Shown: positions 22,138 to 34,549 of the stretch, in pieces
How the letters are laid out: each line of letters opens with the position of its first letter
How positions within the stretch are numbered: position 1 is the first letter of the stretch
Source: Chelonoidis abingdonii
Lineage: Eukaryota; Chordata; Testudines; Testudinidae
Assembly (NCBI RefSeq): GCF_003597395.2
Contig: NC_133770.1
Span: forward strand, 298,279,827 to 298,343,826
Length of the DNA: 64,000 bases
Direction: 5' to 3'
Program-made: the position numbers and the translations under genes
Notes under the pieces: model-generated
Told to the model about the DNA's origin: nothing
Seen by the model: only the letters and a program-made list of their open reading frames with translations
The model's database searches: none

Positions 22138-22215
22138 TTTATATTTGTACAGCACCTTCACAACCGGGCTGTGATCCTAAGTGAAGCCTCTGCACATACA
22201 AATAGTGCTAATATG
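22138..22215 (+). mobile_element. SINE tail resumed after the LTR
   Basis: 'atatttgtacagcaccttca' followed by 'gggctgtgatcc' continues the tail cut at 20,917. Confidence 0.65.
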
Positions 22216-22455
22216 TTGTCCCTCTTTCCATCTGAAGTTCTCAAAGCACTTTACCTGCATCTATTAATTAAACCCCACAGTCAGCCTGTGGAGTAAATTT
22301 GACTCATTATCCCAATTCTACAAGTGGGGAGAACTGAAATACAGGGAGGTGAAATGACTTGGCTCAAGACCTGCTAGGTAGTAGCAGAGGTGGGACTGGA
22401 ACTCAGATGTTCTGCTACCCAGTTACCATCTCGAACTGCTAGGCCACACTTCCTG
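22216..22455 (-). mobile_element. Near full-length MIR-type SINE, antisense
   Basis: 'gttctcaaagcactttacct', 'ccacagtcagcctgtggagt', 'acaagtggggagaactgaaa', 'gaggtgaaatgacttggctc', and 'ggtgggactggaactcagat' follow antisense MIR from tail to head, ending at 'ctgctaggccaca'. One of the best preserved MIRs here. Confidence 0.8.
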
Positions 22456-24380
22456 TTTAATAACTCCACCCCAGGGCTCTTACCGAGAGCTATGAGTTGA
22501 TGTTTCCCTGGTTAATTATGTGGTGTTAATAGGCAGTTTAATCTGGACTGCATTCAGTCTCACTGAGTTAAAAGATACCATCTTCTTGCCTAGATGTCTG
22601 TAACCTCCACACCTTGTATATTGAAGTGCATGTTTAATTGCATAAGCAGTCATTTAAAATGCTACACATATGTCATGTTACTAAGTTAATGGCACTGTAG
22701 AGACTAACACCTTAATTTCCTGATTCTGCATGTGGGTTTACATTCTCTCAACCTCCTGCGACGAAGAAGGTGATAGGTTGTATTTAAAGGGATGCTGACC
22801 TGTCCAATTTGGCGAAAGCCAAAAGAGAAATATTTCCATGATTTAAAAGAAAAATCCAACACGAAGTGAGGTTTTGTTCAAATAAGCCAATGCTCCTTCT
22901 CCTGCCATGCTAGAAACCTAAATATGGCAGCGGGTGAAACTGATATTGATTAGAAACTCAGGCTACACAAAACTGAAATGGACCTGGCTGTTTCCATTCC
23001 CAATGCTGAAATCAGGGGAGAGGAAAAGTAAACACACACAGTTCTGCCAGCCCCAGTGAGTCAAAAATCATGACTTGGGCATTAAAAACCATGACATTTA
23101 AAACAAAAAAAAGGTGCTTTCTGGTTTTCGATCCCTTAGGCAGCTCTAGGGTCACGTTTTCGAGTTTTTCCCTGCAACCATAAGGGCTAGAAATTTACTC
23201 TCTCTCTCTCTTTTTTAATGGAAACTGAGATTCTCGCTTAACCACTTGACTCCAGGAGCTGGGATTTTGTAAGAATACCACCAAAAATTCCAAAACTCAC
23301 AACAGAATCCTGACGCTTGGCAGCACAGCAAACAGAACAAATAAGGGAGAGTCAATTTGATTTCTTTTTCCAAAGTCCTTCCCCCTTTAATGTTCCAAGC
23401 GCTTCTGTGTAGCACAGATGAGGAAACTTGTGGGAGTTCATTTGCCTCTTGTCCATGCTGGTGTGAATGAGGAGGAAATTGGTGGAGTGACACCAGTCTG
23501 AGGTCACAATTGGGGCCTGTTAGCTTTTAATCCAGTGGTGTCCTGTTAATAGAAAGGGTGGAACTATAGATGGAGATGCCATGCTGGCGGTAATAGATTC
23601 AGAGAGAGAGTGATAACCCATGTTACAAATTGGAGGCAAGGACCTGATGATACAATAATGGTGATATGATGTCATCCCATCCCTGCCCACTGATTTTTCT
23701 CTCTGTGATCTGGGGTTCCCCCCATCCTTTATCCTTACAGGGCGCATGGCAAAGCTTCTGCTGCTGCTCTTTATTTTCATATTTATCGATTAACGCACAA
23801 ATGCCGTGTTTCAAAGCCAAGTTGGTGGGAGCGACACATGCAGAGGGCGGGAAATCCCCAATGCACTATGGCGTAGTGAAATGGGCATTGCCCTGGGGCA
23901 GCTGCAGGGATGGGTTTGGTTGGACGTCTCACCTGTGCTTGGAGAAAAAGCCCCCAGCCATAATGAAGACCTGGGTTTCTTCTCCTGCCCGATCAGGATC
24001 TGCAAACAATCCGTTTATATAGCAAGGGTCTGGCTCTGCCACATGCTATGATACCTTTGACTCCAGCCATTTCCCTTCTGGGACACTTTGCAGTTGTCTG
24101 TGTGTCTCAAGCTCAGCACCAGCATAACAGTCCTGCGCCACTGGAGAAAAAGAGAGTGGGCAGAGAGTGAAGAGCAGGGCGTTGCAGCCGGCACTAGAGA
24201 GAGCCATGATCTCATGCATCAAGCCAGTATATTGCCCTCAGCACCCCAGGCTCACATTGTTGCCAATGGACAAGTCCCCGGAAGCATGTAGGCTCGGGCT
24301 TTAGGGGCATGTGATCCTATGTCCCGTTAGTGGGTCATGTACAACGGATAAATGCCCAGCTACAAGTAGTAGTTAATGCA
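22456..24380. other. No gene supported
   Basis: About 1.9 kb without a recognisable repeat except a short CT run at 23,198-23,211. Minus-strand frames at 23,215-23,820 and the plus-strand frame at 23,666-24,022 show no domain. AT-rich parts (22,600-23,100) look single-copy. Confidence 0.4.
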
Positions 24381-24382
24381 GA

Positions 24383-24462
24383 TGCTCCTTTAGCTCAAGT
24401 AGCAGAGACAGGGGGGCTTCTAAAACTGAAGGTTGTGGGTTCCAGCCCCGCTAGTGATTGTA
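24383..24462 (+). mobile_element. tRNA-like sequence (SINE head or tRNA pseudogene)
   Basis: 'gctcctttagctcaagtagc' contains an A-box-like TAGCTCAAGTAGC, and 'ggttgtgggttccagcccc' supplies a B-box-like GGTTCCAGCC at the expected spacing. The acceptor ends do not pair, so I do not call a functional tRNA. Confidence 0.55.
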
Positions 24463-27400
24463 GGGCCTGTGTGTCTGCATGTGGCAAGGTTGTTGCAGGG
24501 TGGTAACAGTGAGCATACATCAGTGTGGTGTCTGGAAATTGACAAGTCCTACCTGTGCAAATGAATAATGGTCAAAAATCTAATGCAACCACTTGTGTGT
24601 TTGTTCCCTGGATGGTGACTTCTGAGATCTTGTGGCTTCAAGGTCAGGGGTCAGACCTGCACGACTAAGTGGGACAATGACCTCTCTATGGATGTCCCTC
24701 AGCTCCGAATAGTCTAGGGAGAGTTCACATCTGAAATGCAATACATTCAGAATCTGCTGGTTGCACAGATGGGGCCAAGCTCACCTCTGAGGCCAGCTGT
24801 GTTCAGGAGAGTTACACCAGAGCTGGAGGAGTTGCCCAACACTTATTTCAAGTAGAGAGGTGCCCAAACCCACCCCTGAGATCTGAGCACCCCCCGACTT
24901 CCGAAGAAGGTTCAGCAGCTGCACACAGATTTGGCTCTGAAGATTTGCAGGTGGCCCCAATCTGCAAAATGTCCCAGATCAACCCTCACCCCCACCCTCC
25001 AATCTCAACACCGTGACATTTGGGAGGTAAAGGGGTCTAGCTCTGAATTATTATGAGGCAACCGCTGGCTACATGGGCAACTTGCTAGGCACCCGAAGGG
25101 CCTTTCTCTTTCCTCTGGAGGAAACAGCACATGGGAGCGGCAAATGCTCCTGCTTCATCGAGCCGTTTGTAGTGCTGATCACCAGGGCTCCGGCTAGGGG
25201 TTCTGCCAGCTGCTGTCTGTCTCATATACAGCAATACGCTATTTGGGGTATCTTCCGCGTGCTTGGGGTGAGTCTGCTGGTTTCTATTTTCTTGTGCTCC
25301 CATTCACTACCCAGGCCATTTACACTATGGGCAGGTGCCACATGACCGAAGGGTTAATTCATTACCCAGTGATGTAGGGACGTGTTGGAATGGTGGTGAG
25401 GGATACGATAGGGAGCGAAGGCACGACATTGATGCTCGAGTGCATCTATAAGATGTACTCCAGGCCTCACAAGCTACTGCAGGTGGCTCAGCTCCGGTGC
25501 CAAAGAGCAGGATGCTTTACCACCCAAGGGAGCATTGGGTGGAGGTGACCACAGAAGCCCTGACTCCAGGGGCATGGAAGGGGGAGGGATTAAAGGATGA
25601 AGGTTTCTAAGCTCTTCCTCAGCCTGAAGCTGTCCACTGCAAGTGCTGGAGCTCCCTAATCCAGAATGGTCTCATTGGCGCCCACTTTGGGGAGGGAAAT
25701 CTCCCCTCGTACTAAGTGCTCGGACTCAGCCCTCCCTGTGATTGGCACTCAGGTCCCTTCCCTCTGAAGGAGGCCGTGGGATCCCTGTAATTGGGTCAGG
25801 TCAGACAAACACCTTGTGTCATGCACCAGGGCTGGCAGTCAAGCCTAGTGGGTGCAGCAGGAGTTGTGAGTCGGGAGCTGGAACCAGTGGATGGAGCTGG
25901 AGTCAGGAAGCCCATAGGCAGCAGGTCTGGGGTGGACCAGGGAGGACAGGAACAAAGCTGGGAACAAGGCCAGCTCAGGGCTGGGGCAAGGCTACGAGCC
26001 GGACAGGCCCAGAAGAGATGGCAGCTGTGGGCATGTGCATTTAACAGCCAGAGATCCAGTGTTGCTGGTGGGCTTCAGAGCAGGTTTTCTGATTCCCTCG
26101 GCCGGCCTGGCAGAGGGATAAATCAGGCAGCCCTGCTGTGGCTCGGCTATGCTGTTGGGCTGACTGGAGACTGGGCAGGTGCAGCTGGAAGTCCTCCACT
26201 CAGCCAGGGATTGGCTATGATCCACGCCCAGCTTGTCCTGCGCTACATGCAGCGTAGCCAGCGCAGCCCTGTGTGACGTACAGAGCTCTGGGCAAAGCAC
26301 CCTGAGCCCCCCAGCCCTGTTTGCATTAGAGGTGTGACTGCCACTCCGTCCTCTGACGCGGTTCCAACAAAATGGGGGTGACGGTACACACCTCCTTCGT
26401 AAAGCTCCCAGCGCTGGATCGTGCACTACAAGCGCAAGGTCTTACTGCTGTTATTAATAAGCCGTGGTTGAGCTGTGTCCCGATAGCAGCTTTTTTTCCG
26501 CAACACAGGTCATGCACGACATCATCGCAGTTCATTTGGGGACAATGTGGGCAGCCGGGGGAATAGTGCACCCGCCAGGCATGCCCACAGAGCAGCACGC
26601 AGGGCCATATTTCCTGGGATGCTCCAACCAAACAGAGCTAGGCGGAGGGCGGACAGTGCAAAGCAGTTACAAACACGCTCTCGAGGCATCCCCGCCCCGA
26701 GGACTGAACCGGTTGCAGGAAGAAAGCAGTTCAGGTGTGTCGCCACAGACCATGCCTGCAGCCAATTGTACCCCTCATTGCATAGAACCTCACTGACAAA
26801 ATAGTAGCCACACAGCTGTGGCAGGTGGGCCATGTAATCCGCTGTCTGGGCGATCTCCCTCATCCAACCAATGAAATGGTAGCACGCAAATTAGCTGCAG
26901 AGTAAAGGTGGTGATTGGCTGCATTACCTCCGCTCTCATGATGGTCTGGGACTCTTGGTGTGGTACCATATGGGTGTCATTTGTAAAGAACTTAAAAATG
27001 AGAAGGTGGCAGAGTGTGAATCCCAGTGATGGTTGAACCCGGTGAGATTTGGAACAAAAAGAGCCCTCCGCCATGCTCACTGCTGTTTCCGTCATTTCAC
27101 ACTGACTCAACGGCCGTTCTAGGCTTCAGCGCGACACAGCCAGAGTGATAGTCCTGGAATCTTGCTCTCTAGCTTGTCACCTGCACAGGATCCCATGTTC
27201 TTTAAGGGAAAACACGGCCAAACTTGGCCTTCGGAGAGACCATAACTGGAACAGTAGGGAGTACAATGGGCCAGAACTGGAGCCCACTGGTGACAACTGG
27301 GAGTCCAGGGCTGGAATAGCAGGGGAGCAATAGGCCAGCGCTGGGCTGGATTGGTGGGTGTGGTACCCAACATGCTTTCACCATGAATGTCTCAGATGTA

Positions 27401-28280
27401 AACACTACGGACACCAGAGGAATGAGCCAGCCTGGGTCTCATTCCCACTGAATGTTGCAAGTGTCCCGCTCTTAATGTTACCAAACCTCTACCCCAGGTG
27501 CCAGGGTTGCTGGGTTCTATTGCACCAGGTGGGAGGGAGTCCCTGCAAACCCCACGTAACATCTCCCCACTGCAGCTTCCCACCTCTTTGCCCCCAGACA
27601 AATGTCGATCCGGCGTGCCAGATACCGCAGAAGGGGCAGAGTCGGCACAGTGGGCCAAGAATGCCTGGATAATAGCCAAGGAGAAGTGGACAGTGCTAAC
27701 CCCTGGGTGAGTGAAGAGCTGCTGATGGATGGGGCCTGCTGCTTCAAGGTGTTTTTTTTTCTTGTGGAGGGAGCCATTCATCAGCGGTGTTAGACTCCAG
27801 CAGATTAACATATCTGCCATCACCAACAGAGAGGCCTTCTCTTCCTGGGGAGTAGGGATTGTCCTCCTCCCATGCTCCAGCATCCTACAGCCGCTGTCGG
27901 TCGGGGACAGGCAGGAGACAGGGAGTCAGGCCCAGATCTCTGATGGTGTTTAGGCTCCTAACTTCCACTGATTTCAGCTGGAAATTCAGAGCCTGAACAT
28001 CTCGGAGGATGTGCCCAGGAGAGGGGCAGGGAGTCTCTTGCAATACCAGGGCTTGTGACTATGCTGGACAGCAAGGAGGGATCATTCTGTCACCTGACCT
28101 TGCTCTTTTCTCAGACATTAGGTGTGATGAGCGGGGATCCGTGTTTTCCATAACAAAAAACCCTGAAATTCTCTGATTAAGAAAAACGTAAAAACCCACT
28201 TTTTTTTTTTACCATTAAAACGCTGACCTTCAGTTTCCCTAGCCACACTATGAATAGGTATAAGTTGAACACGTTTCATT
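24463..28280. other. Long gene-free stretch with unassigned repeats
   Basis: I find no exon. About 24,775-24,840 is a possible foldback half-copy ('ggggccaagctcacctctga'). About 27,945-28,000 has a short palindromic 'ttaggctcctaa' motif. About 26,260-27,130 has unusually many moderate frames on the minus strand (90-145 codons), but they do not line up into a protein I recognise. A T-run lies at 28,201-28,210. Confidence 0.4.
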
Positions 28281-28286
28281 GGTATA

Positions 28287-28451
28287 TGATAGAACGCCAG
28301 TTTATCCGAGCTGCCATTATCCGGCTCTCCGTATTAACGGAACCCACAGCTGCCCAGAGGCTGACCGCCTGCGCCCCTGCCGGGCGGCGGGTACTTTGGT
28401 GAACATGGCAGGCCGTTTAACGGAGGCTTGGATAAATGGGGTTCTACTGGA
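28287..28451. mobile_element. Small MITE flanked by TA (Tc1/mariner-pogo-like)
   Basis: Left end 'tagaacgccagtttatccga' is answered at the right by the reverse complement of 'cttggataaatggggttcta'. Both ends sit next to TA dinucleotides (28,285-28,286 and 28,452-28,453), the duplication used by Tc1/mariner-type transposases. No transposase frame inside. Confidence 0.65.
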
Positions 28452-30520
28452 TATGTTTTTATTTTTTTCACAAACTGTAAAAACTCAAGATTCTCTATAA
28501 AAAGGCAAATTCGGTGTTTGTCCTTGACAAGCAGATCTCTAGGCCCCTGGTGAGGACTGCGTCTGCATGCACACACAGATCATACACAGGCCTGAACTGC
28601 AAAGTTCACATCCAGCCTGGCTCCAGGGTGGGATGCAGGGCTCTGTATTCAAATTCCTCCATAGGAATAGCCAGAGCTGTTCAGCTCAGACCCTTCTCTG
28701 GTCTTGCCGACAGACCATCTGTTCTTGAGCTGTGACAGCGTGCCTGGCATTTGGGCATGACCAGGTCTCTGCCCCGAGCATCTTGCGATCTCAGGAGCCC
28801 TGAGGACAAGTTCCTGCCCCAGGTGTGTTGGAGGGTAGCTGTGGGGCTGCCTTGTACCTAGGGCCCATAGGAGGACACCTGTCACCTATAGGATCACCCA
28901 CAGCACTGCGTGCAGCACCCTGGGTTTCCCCCTGCAAATCTCCCATAAAAATATTCTGTCTAGGCTCCGGCTGCTTGGTTTGCAAGCACTGCTGTGACCA
29001 CAGCCCAAGAACACCTGAACTACTGCAGGGCTATAAGGTATTTTAAATTCACCCACCTCATCTCTACTGCACCTTGAATTCAAGTTGCCAGCTGGCCTCA
29101 TTTCATTTCCAAGTTATCGCTGTAACACCCACCCCCCCGTGCATCCCTGTAGGAAGCCAAGTCTATTCCACTCAGGAGTTAAAGTTCTTTGGAGCCACTG
29201 CATTAATTTCCACAGCTCAAGCCTGTCTCCTCTCTGATTTTTCCTGGTCCTCGGCTGCCAATCTCAGCTCAGCTGGAATCAAGGGGATCTTCACCAGGGG
29301 AGGGCTGTGGGGGAGGAGAGGGGATTAAATAAATCAAGGGGCTGCCTGGAAAATGGAAATGGGATTTAGCCCGAGATGGGAAATGACTTGCAGGTGTGAG
29401 GGAGGGAGAGCGTCTCTAGGAGTGAAAGCTCATTCCCCTGTAAGCATGGCCAATCGCCTCTCCGGCTCGCACCTCCCTGGGCCTGGTTTATCCACAAACA
29501 CCACGTCAGCTGCACTGGAGAGAGGTGGGGCTGAGCAAATCGGGGAGGCAGCCAGGCAGGTGCTGCTCGGGGCGGGGGGAGCGGAGGGAATGTCACGCCA
29601 CCTTATTGGGCCGGTCACACTCACAGAGGAAGGATGCGCTCGGACCCACCAGGCGCTCAGCGGCTCTTCTCCATCCCCACCCTGGCTCCCCACTGCCTGT
29701 GCAGCCGCTGGGCCTGTCAGGACACCCGCACACATCCTGGGGGTGCCCCAGGCCTCCTGAGGTGGCACGTTGCCTTGTGGGCTACTGGCAGTCTGACTGC
29801 AGGGCCCCACCTTCTCCTAGGCCCATGGGATAGCGGCCAAATTCCCCAGGAGCTGTCCCCTGAGCCATCCGCGAAACAGCCTTGAGCTGCTTCGCCCTAG
29901 GGCGAACCCACGGCGGCGCCGCACATTGATGCAAAGCGAAGGTACAAGGGGTCTCCAAGACTAAGGCCTGGCACGACCACAGGCTGCGACTTGCAGACAG
30001 GACCGTAAAACCTTCCCAGCAAAGTCAGGGTGGGTGGCCATCCCCAGCTCTCCTGAGATGACGCGCTCGCCCCATGAAAGAGGCTCCCTGGCCCGAGGAG
30101 TCTTTATTAAAAAGTTTGCCTTCAGGCTGACTGCCACCATTCCTTGGAGCGGCTGTCAGACAGGAGATGCTGGATTCGATCCAGCTTTCGCTTGTGGGGT
30201 CATCCACTTATAGGCTGCTTATTCAAACCATGCATTTATGGCCAAGCCTGACTGACCTAGTTCTCTGCTAGCTCCCTTCTCTCTGCTGCCAGAGGCTGTC
30301 CATGATTTCTGCGTCTGGCTGGATCCTGTATAGGAAAGGCCTGGAGTCAGAAGGGCTGTAGCTACCCACGAACCCATTCCAGTATGGGCAATGCTAGAGC
30401 AAGCCTCCCCACCCCGCTCTGGCAAAGTGCTCTAGAGCCAGCATGTCTGCAGCATGCATGTGTGTGCGGTGAGCGTCTGGAGCAGGTTGGTGCAGGTTGG
30501 CACTATGCAATGCACGTGTG
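28452..30520. other. No gene or repeat recognised
   Basis: Roughly 2 kb of mixed composition. The 135-codon frame at 29,353-29,760 overlaps open frames on the other strand in the GC-rich part and has no domain. Confidence 0.4.
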
Positions 30521-30524
30521 CAAC

Positions 30525-30644
30525 ATGTGTGTGGGGATACAGGGAATATATGCAGACTCTGTGTGTGCATGTGTGTGTGTGCCTGTGTGTGCATGTGTGT
30601 GTGTGCATGTGTAGACAGGGAACATATGCAGACTGTGTGTGTGA

Positions 30645-30675
<31 letters not shown>

Positions 30676-30947
30676 TGCGGACATGGGATATATGCAGACT
30701 CTGTGTGTTTGTGTGTGTGTGTGGACACAGGGAATATATGCAGACTGTGTTTGTGTGTGCGTGTGTGTGTAGCCAGGGAATAGATGCAGACTCTGTGTGT
30801 GTGTGCGCGTGTGTGTGTAGAAAGGGAATATATGCAGATTGTGTGTGTGAGTGTGTGTGTGTGTGTGTGTGTGTTGACACAGGGAATATATGCAGACTCT
30901 GTGTGTGTGTGTACACAGGGAATACATGCAGACTCTGTGTGTGTGCC
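30525..30947. repeat. Minisatellite: fixed core plus variable TG run, eight units
   Basis: A core close to acagggaatatatgcagact recurs at about 30,538, 30,614, 30,682, 30,726, 30,772, 30,821, 30,880 and 30,915. Each is followed by a TG-rich run of different length, so unit size varies from about 37 to 76 bases. Open frames on both strands (up to 177 codons of Thr/His or Cys/Val) are artefacts of the repeat. The TG runs are purine-pyrimidine alternating and could adopt Z-DNA. Confidence 0.9.
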
Positions 30948-32390
30948 CCTTTAAGAGAGAGTTTTCTTTTGCTGAGTTAGCACTCTAGCGTGTAATCTTA
31001 GGGCTGCTGTGGGAATTGCTCTCTGATATTGAACAGGTAAATAAAGTACGGCTTGGAAAAAGCCTGCACAAATGGGCTGTGAGGAAGTCTGCCTTCCCCT
31101 GGGTGTGCTTAGCCCATGGCCCCTCTTTGCCTCCTCGTGCCAGCCCTGGGAGCTGGGCAGGAGCTGGGCAAGTCCAACCAGGGGAATGCCCATCTCGGGG
31201 TGCTTGGAGCAGCCCCTAGGGCTGTTAACCCCTTCCTCATCCTCTGCTCTCCCCTTTTCCTCCTGCCAGTGAGCTGCTGGCACGCTCAGCCCCACTAGGA
31301 GATGTTCTTTTGCTCTCGCTCTGTGAGAGGAGCTCAACTGGACCCCTCTCCAGAGGAGACTGGGGCTGGCGAGCGGGGAGGGGAAATGCCTCCATCAGGG
31401 ATCAGAGTGAGCTGGCTGGCACATCACTGCCAAGCCCTGATTCAATGCTGGCGCAGGCATTTAGCCTGAGATGGGCAGTGCCCTCAATAGAGTGGACCTG
31501 GAGCAGTACAGCAGGGCTTGGGGTGATGCCCAGGCTGCAGCGCCTTGAGCACAGGGCAGTGGTTGGCATGTCTCTCCCCGCTGGGGGTTCCCTATTTCTG
31601 GTGGTGATTTGAGTGCTGCTGAAAGGGGCCAGATCAAAGAGCGGCCGCAGAGCAGGCACAACGCAGCTCTGCCCACAGCCCCGCTACCACCCCTCAAGGA
31701 TCCCCCACTGGGGCGAGAGAGGCATTCGGTCTCCAGGAACCATCCAGCCCTGGACACCATAAGGCGGCCTTTTAGGGCCTGCTGGGGTGGAACATTTTAT
31801 GATGAGGACACTAGCCCACTGGGACCTGGGCTGAGACCCAGCACACTCATTTCCCTACACAGCCATTGGGGAAGGGTGGCGGGGGGGCAGCTCTTGCTCC
31901 CCTCTAATCCAGGCTGGATCCTCACTAGGAACTCCTCCACTTTCCCCCTCCTTCTGTAATTGCAGAGAAGAGCTGATGTCTAGGGCTGCCGTTCAGCTCT
32001 GTAACTAGCAGGCTCGGCGCCCACCGGCATGCGCCGTGCCTGCCAGCGCTTGGCAATCAGGGAGCTGGTTTGATTTGGAATAATTAAAAGGGCCCCTCCA
32101 CAGGCTAGCGCACCCTGCCAACTACTGAAAACGCAGTGCACCCATCCCGTGAGGCACGCATCAGCTCGCAGGCAAATACTGAGACACCCCCCGACCCCAA
32201 CATCTGCCTGTACCTCAATCCCTTACCTCTCTTCCAAGACCATGTGCCAGGATCCAGGCAATTACAGACCAGGGCCAGGGTCTCAAAACCTTTACTGAGA
32301 ACATCCCGCCAGCCACTCTATAATATTAGGGGGGAACCTATTCCCAGAATATCACTTTCTAGCTCTCCAGCCCAACGGGCCATAAACAGC
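30948..32390. other. No gene supported
   Basis: Overlapping frames up to 128 codons are open on both strands without domains. About 32,030-32,110 has a short block (ctggtttgatttggaataattaaa in parts) that could be conserved regulatory DNA, with no proof. Confidence 0.4.
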
Positions 32391-32394
32391 ATTA

Positions 32395-32715
32395 GCCCCA
32401 TTTTACAGCCTGGTAAACTGAGGCACAGATGGGGGGTTATGCCCTACACTCAGTAATAACAGATGTCTCTTTTTGGGGGTACTGAGCTGGAGATGCTGTG
32501 GCCCTGATTTCCTGAGGTGCTGAGTACCCATTGATCCCTGCTAGAACGGTGGGTACTCAGCACTGATGAAAACCAGGCCCTCTTGTTTGGCCACCAAAAA
32601 TCAGGCTAAATGGGCATTTTAGAAAATGTAAGCCCTGGCCTGGTGTCTCAGTTAAGACCACACAGTGGTGACAGGAATGGGACCCAGGACTCCTACCCTT
32701 AGACCAAGCTCATTG
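32395..32715 (-). mobile_element. MIR-type SINE, antisense, split by a foldback element
   Basis: The tail-side half ('cccattttacagcctggtaa', 'actgaggcacagatgg') lies at 32,397-32,432. The head-side half ('agaccacacagtggtgacag', 'tgggacccaggactcctacc') lies at 32,650-32,700. A palindromic insert sits between them. Confidence 0.65.
32499..32580. repeat. Foldback element inside the MIR
   Basis: The inner arm 'gtgctgagtaccc' at 32,517-32,529 matches, with one mismatch, the reverse complement of 'gggtactcagcac' at 32,551-32,563. The outer arms ('ggccctgatttc' and 'gaaaaccaggccc') pair imperfectly. Confidence 0.75.
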
Positions 32716-32850
32716 GAACATGCTACGTCCCACCCTGCCATTCTATTTTAACCAGGCAGGGTTTTTACACGGTGCCTATCACCATGGCATCGGAAACTGG
32801 CTGATCATCTACACTGGTGTGAATCAGGAGTGACTCCGGTGAAATTAACC

Positions 32851-32945
32851 GAATCATAGAATTTAAGGCCAGAAGGGACCACGGTGATCATCTAGCCTTC
32901 AGTATCCCACAGACCATTACATATCACCCCTTCATCTCTGCATAA
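32851..32945 (-). mobile_element. CR1 LINE 3' end, antisense, short
   Basis: 'gaatcatagaatttaaggcc', 'agaagggaccacggtgatca', 'tctagccttcagtatcc'. Only the last ~90 bases of the element are present. Confidence 0.75.
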
Positions 32946-33425
32946 AGTCCAGTAGCTTCTATTTTGGCTGAAGCATATCTCCCAGCAAGGCAGCTGCTGT
33001 CCGTTTGCCCTGGTTTTGAACTAGTGCAAGTCAGAGGAGAGTTGGGCCCTTGGTATTCAGATCTGCCTTGTTCTCACATTGAACTGACTGAGTATTTATG
33101 CAGCAGCTACACTATCTCCCTTTGCTCATCATTTTCCAATTTGATTTTTCTCCCTGTATCCTCCTCCGTGGGTATAAAGTGGTTACCTCTGCTGAAGGGG
33201 ATTCGCAGCCAATATTATAGCTGTGTTTTTACCCGCCCGTAGGGATACATTTGAGGTGTTGTTATTGTAAGCCAGACTACCATTACCGAGCAAAGGGAGG
33301 CTGTTACTCGTGGCTTTTAGACATCTTAACGGGATCTGCAATGGGTAGATGTCCTTCAGAAATATTAAATGAAAAGATTATTTTTTAAAAAAAGGAAGAA
33401 GAAGAAAAAGACAAACACTGTTATA
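32946..33425. other. No gene or repeat recognised
   Basis: Nothing beyond an A/G-rich run at 33,383-33,412. Confidence 0.4.
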
Positions 33426-33429
33426 GTCC

Positions 33430-33775
33430 AGGACTGGGAGGAGAACTGGCCAGGAAATGTTTTTTTTCCCTCTATTATGAAAAATTCCAAAGAAAATGAA
33501 AATGTTCACGGAGTTGTTTGGGTTTTCAGCTGAAAACTGAAAAAAACGACAAAAAATTGTTTTTTGATTATTGAAAACAAAACTAGCTAATCAGTTCTTG
33601 CCCCTCGAAAACATCGTGAATTTGGAGTTTCCGTTTTTTGGTTTTTCTATGAAAACCTGGGGGGAAAAGTCAACAACAATGGAGATTTTTCAAGAGAAAA
33701 TGTCCATTTAATCAAAAAGCCACTTTTGGTCCAAAAAAAGTTTTGCTTCAATGTGTTTGACCAGCTTTAATCAGG
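33430..33775. repeat. AT-rich interspersed repeat (gaaaattttc type)
   Basis: Dense runs of 'gaaaa' and 'tttt' with 'tttctatgaaaacctgg', ending at 'gtttgaccagcttta'. A relative of the same class, broken by an LTR, is at 59,900-60,945 and ends 'tttgagaccagctcgg'. No terminal repeat defined. Confidence 0.5.
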
Positions 33776-34545
33776 TATCCTTAGTGGAGCTATTGAATAC
33801 CACCAGGATGGGAACCCTACAATGGGCTTTGTGGCAGACTCAGAATTCAAGCCATGACTGCAAATCCAGGGACCCTCTTGGGAGATCACTAGCCGCTCAT
33901 CAAGAGCCAGGATTGGGACCAGGGATGGGTGGACTCCTGCTTTGTAGGGTCTGACTGTTGAGATCCAGCGATGGCCCTCTCTTGTTGAGCGTGTATGCAG
34001 TACAGGGCGCCATTTTGCTCTTATATACACTTGGCACTCCATACATGGAGTGCAAAAAGACACAGACTTGGGAGAAGGAAGGAACCGGGGCATCTAAGCA
34101 GGCATCATTGGCAGAGCAGACATGATACGAGATGAGGGCTGAGAAGCAGATCGGACTGGAACTGTGCAATACCTGGTAGCCAAGGGTCAACAGTTAATTT
34201 CTGTCCCTGCTAAATTAACTTTGCCATAGATTTTCTTCCTGCTGTTGGCAATCATCCACAGAGCAATGCTCATAGCTTGATTTGCCATCGCTCTGCCCCT
34301 TGGGAAGTTATTTACACCAATGCCCCAAATGGTGACGTGTTATGCCCTCTGCACACTGGTGTAATGACTGCACGAAACAGATGGGAATATTGAGTCAGCT
34401 GCCGTGTTTATTCAGAGATAATGCACCTGATTTTCCTCTTCCCCTGGCCAGTGCAAATCAGAGGAACTCCAGGGAAGTTCATGCAGCTGCACCCATATAA
34501 AAATGGCAGAATGAGGCCCCAAAGCATTCATTTGATGTATATTAA
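33776..34545. other. No gene; possible small repeat piece
   Basis: About 34,420-34,520 ('cacctgattttcctcttccc', 'agtgcaaatcagaggaactc') resembles a small palindromic repeat. Nothing else is supported. Confidence 0.4.
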
Positions 34546-34549
34546 ATTA

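Noticed and set aside
24383..24462. A functional tRNA gene
   Set aside because: A- and B-box-like motifs exist but the acceptor ends do not pair.
30394..30927. A 177-codon minus-strand frame and overlapping frames in other phases
   Set aside because: They are translations of the TG/CA minisatellite, open in several frames on both strands, with only Thr/His or Cys/Val repeats.
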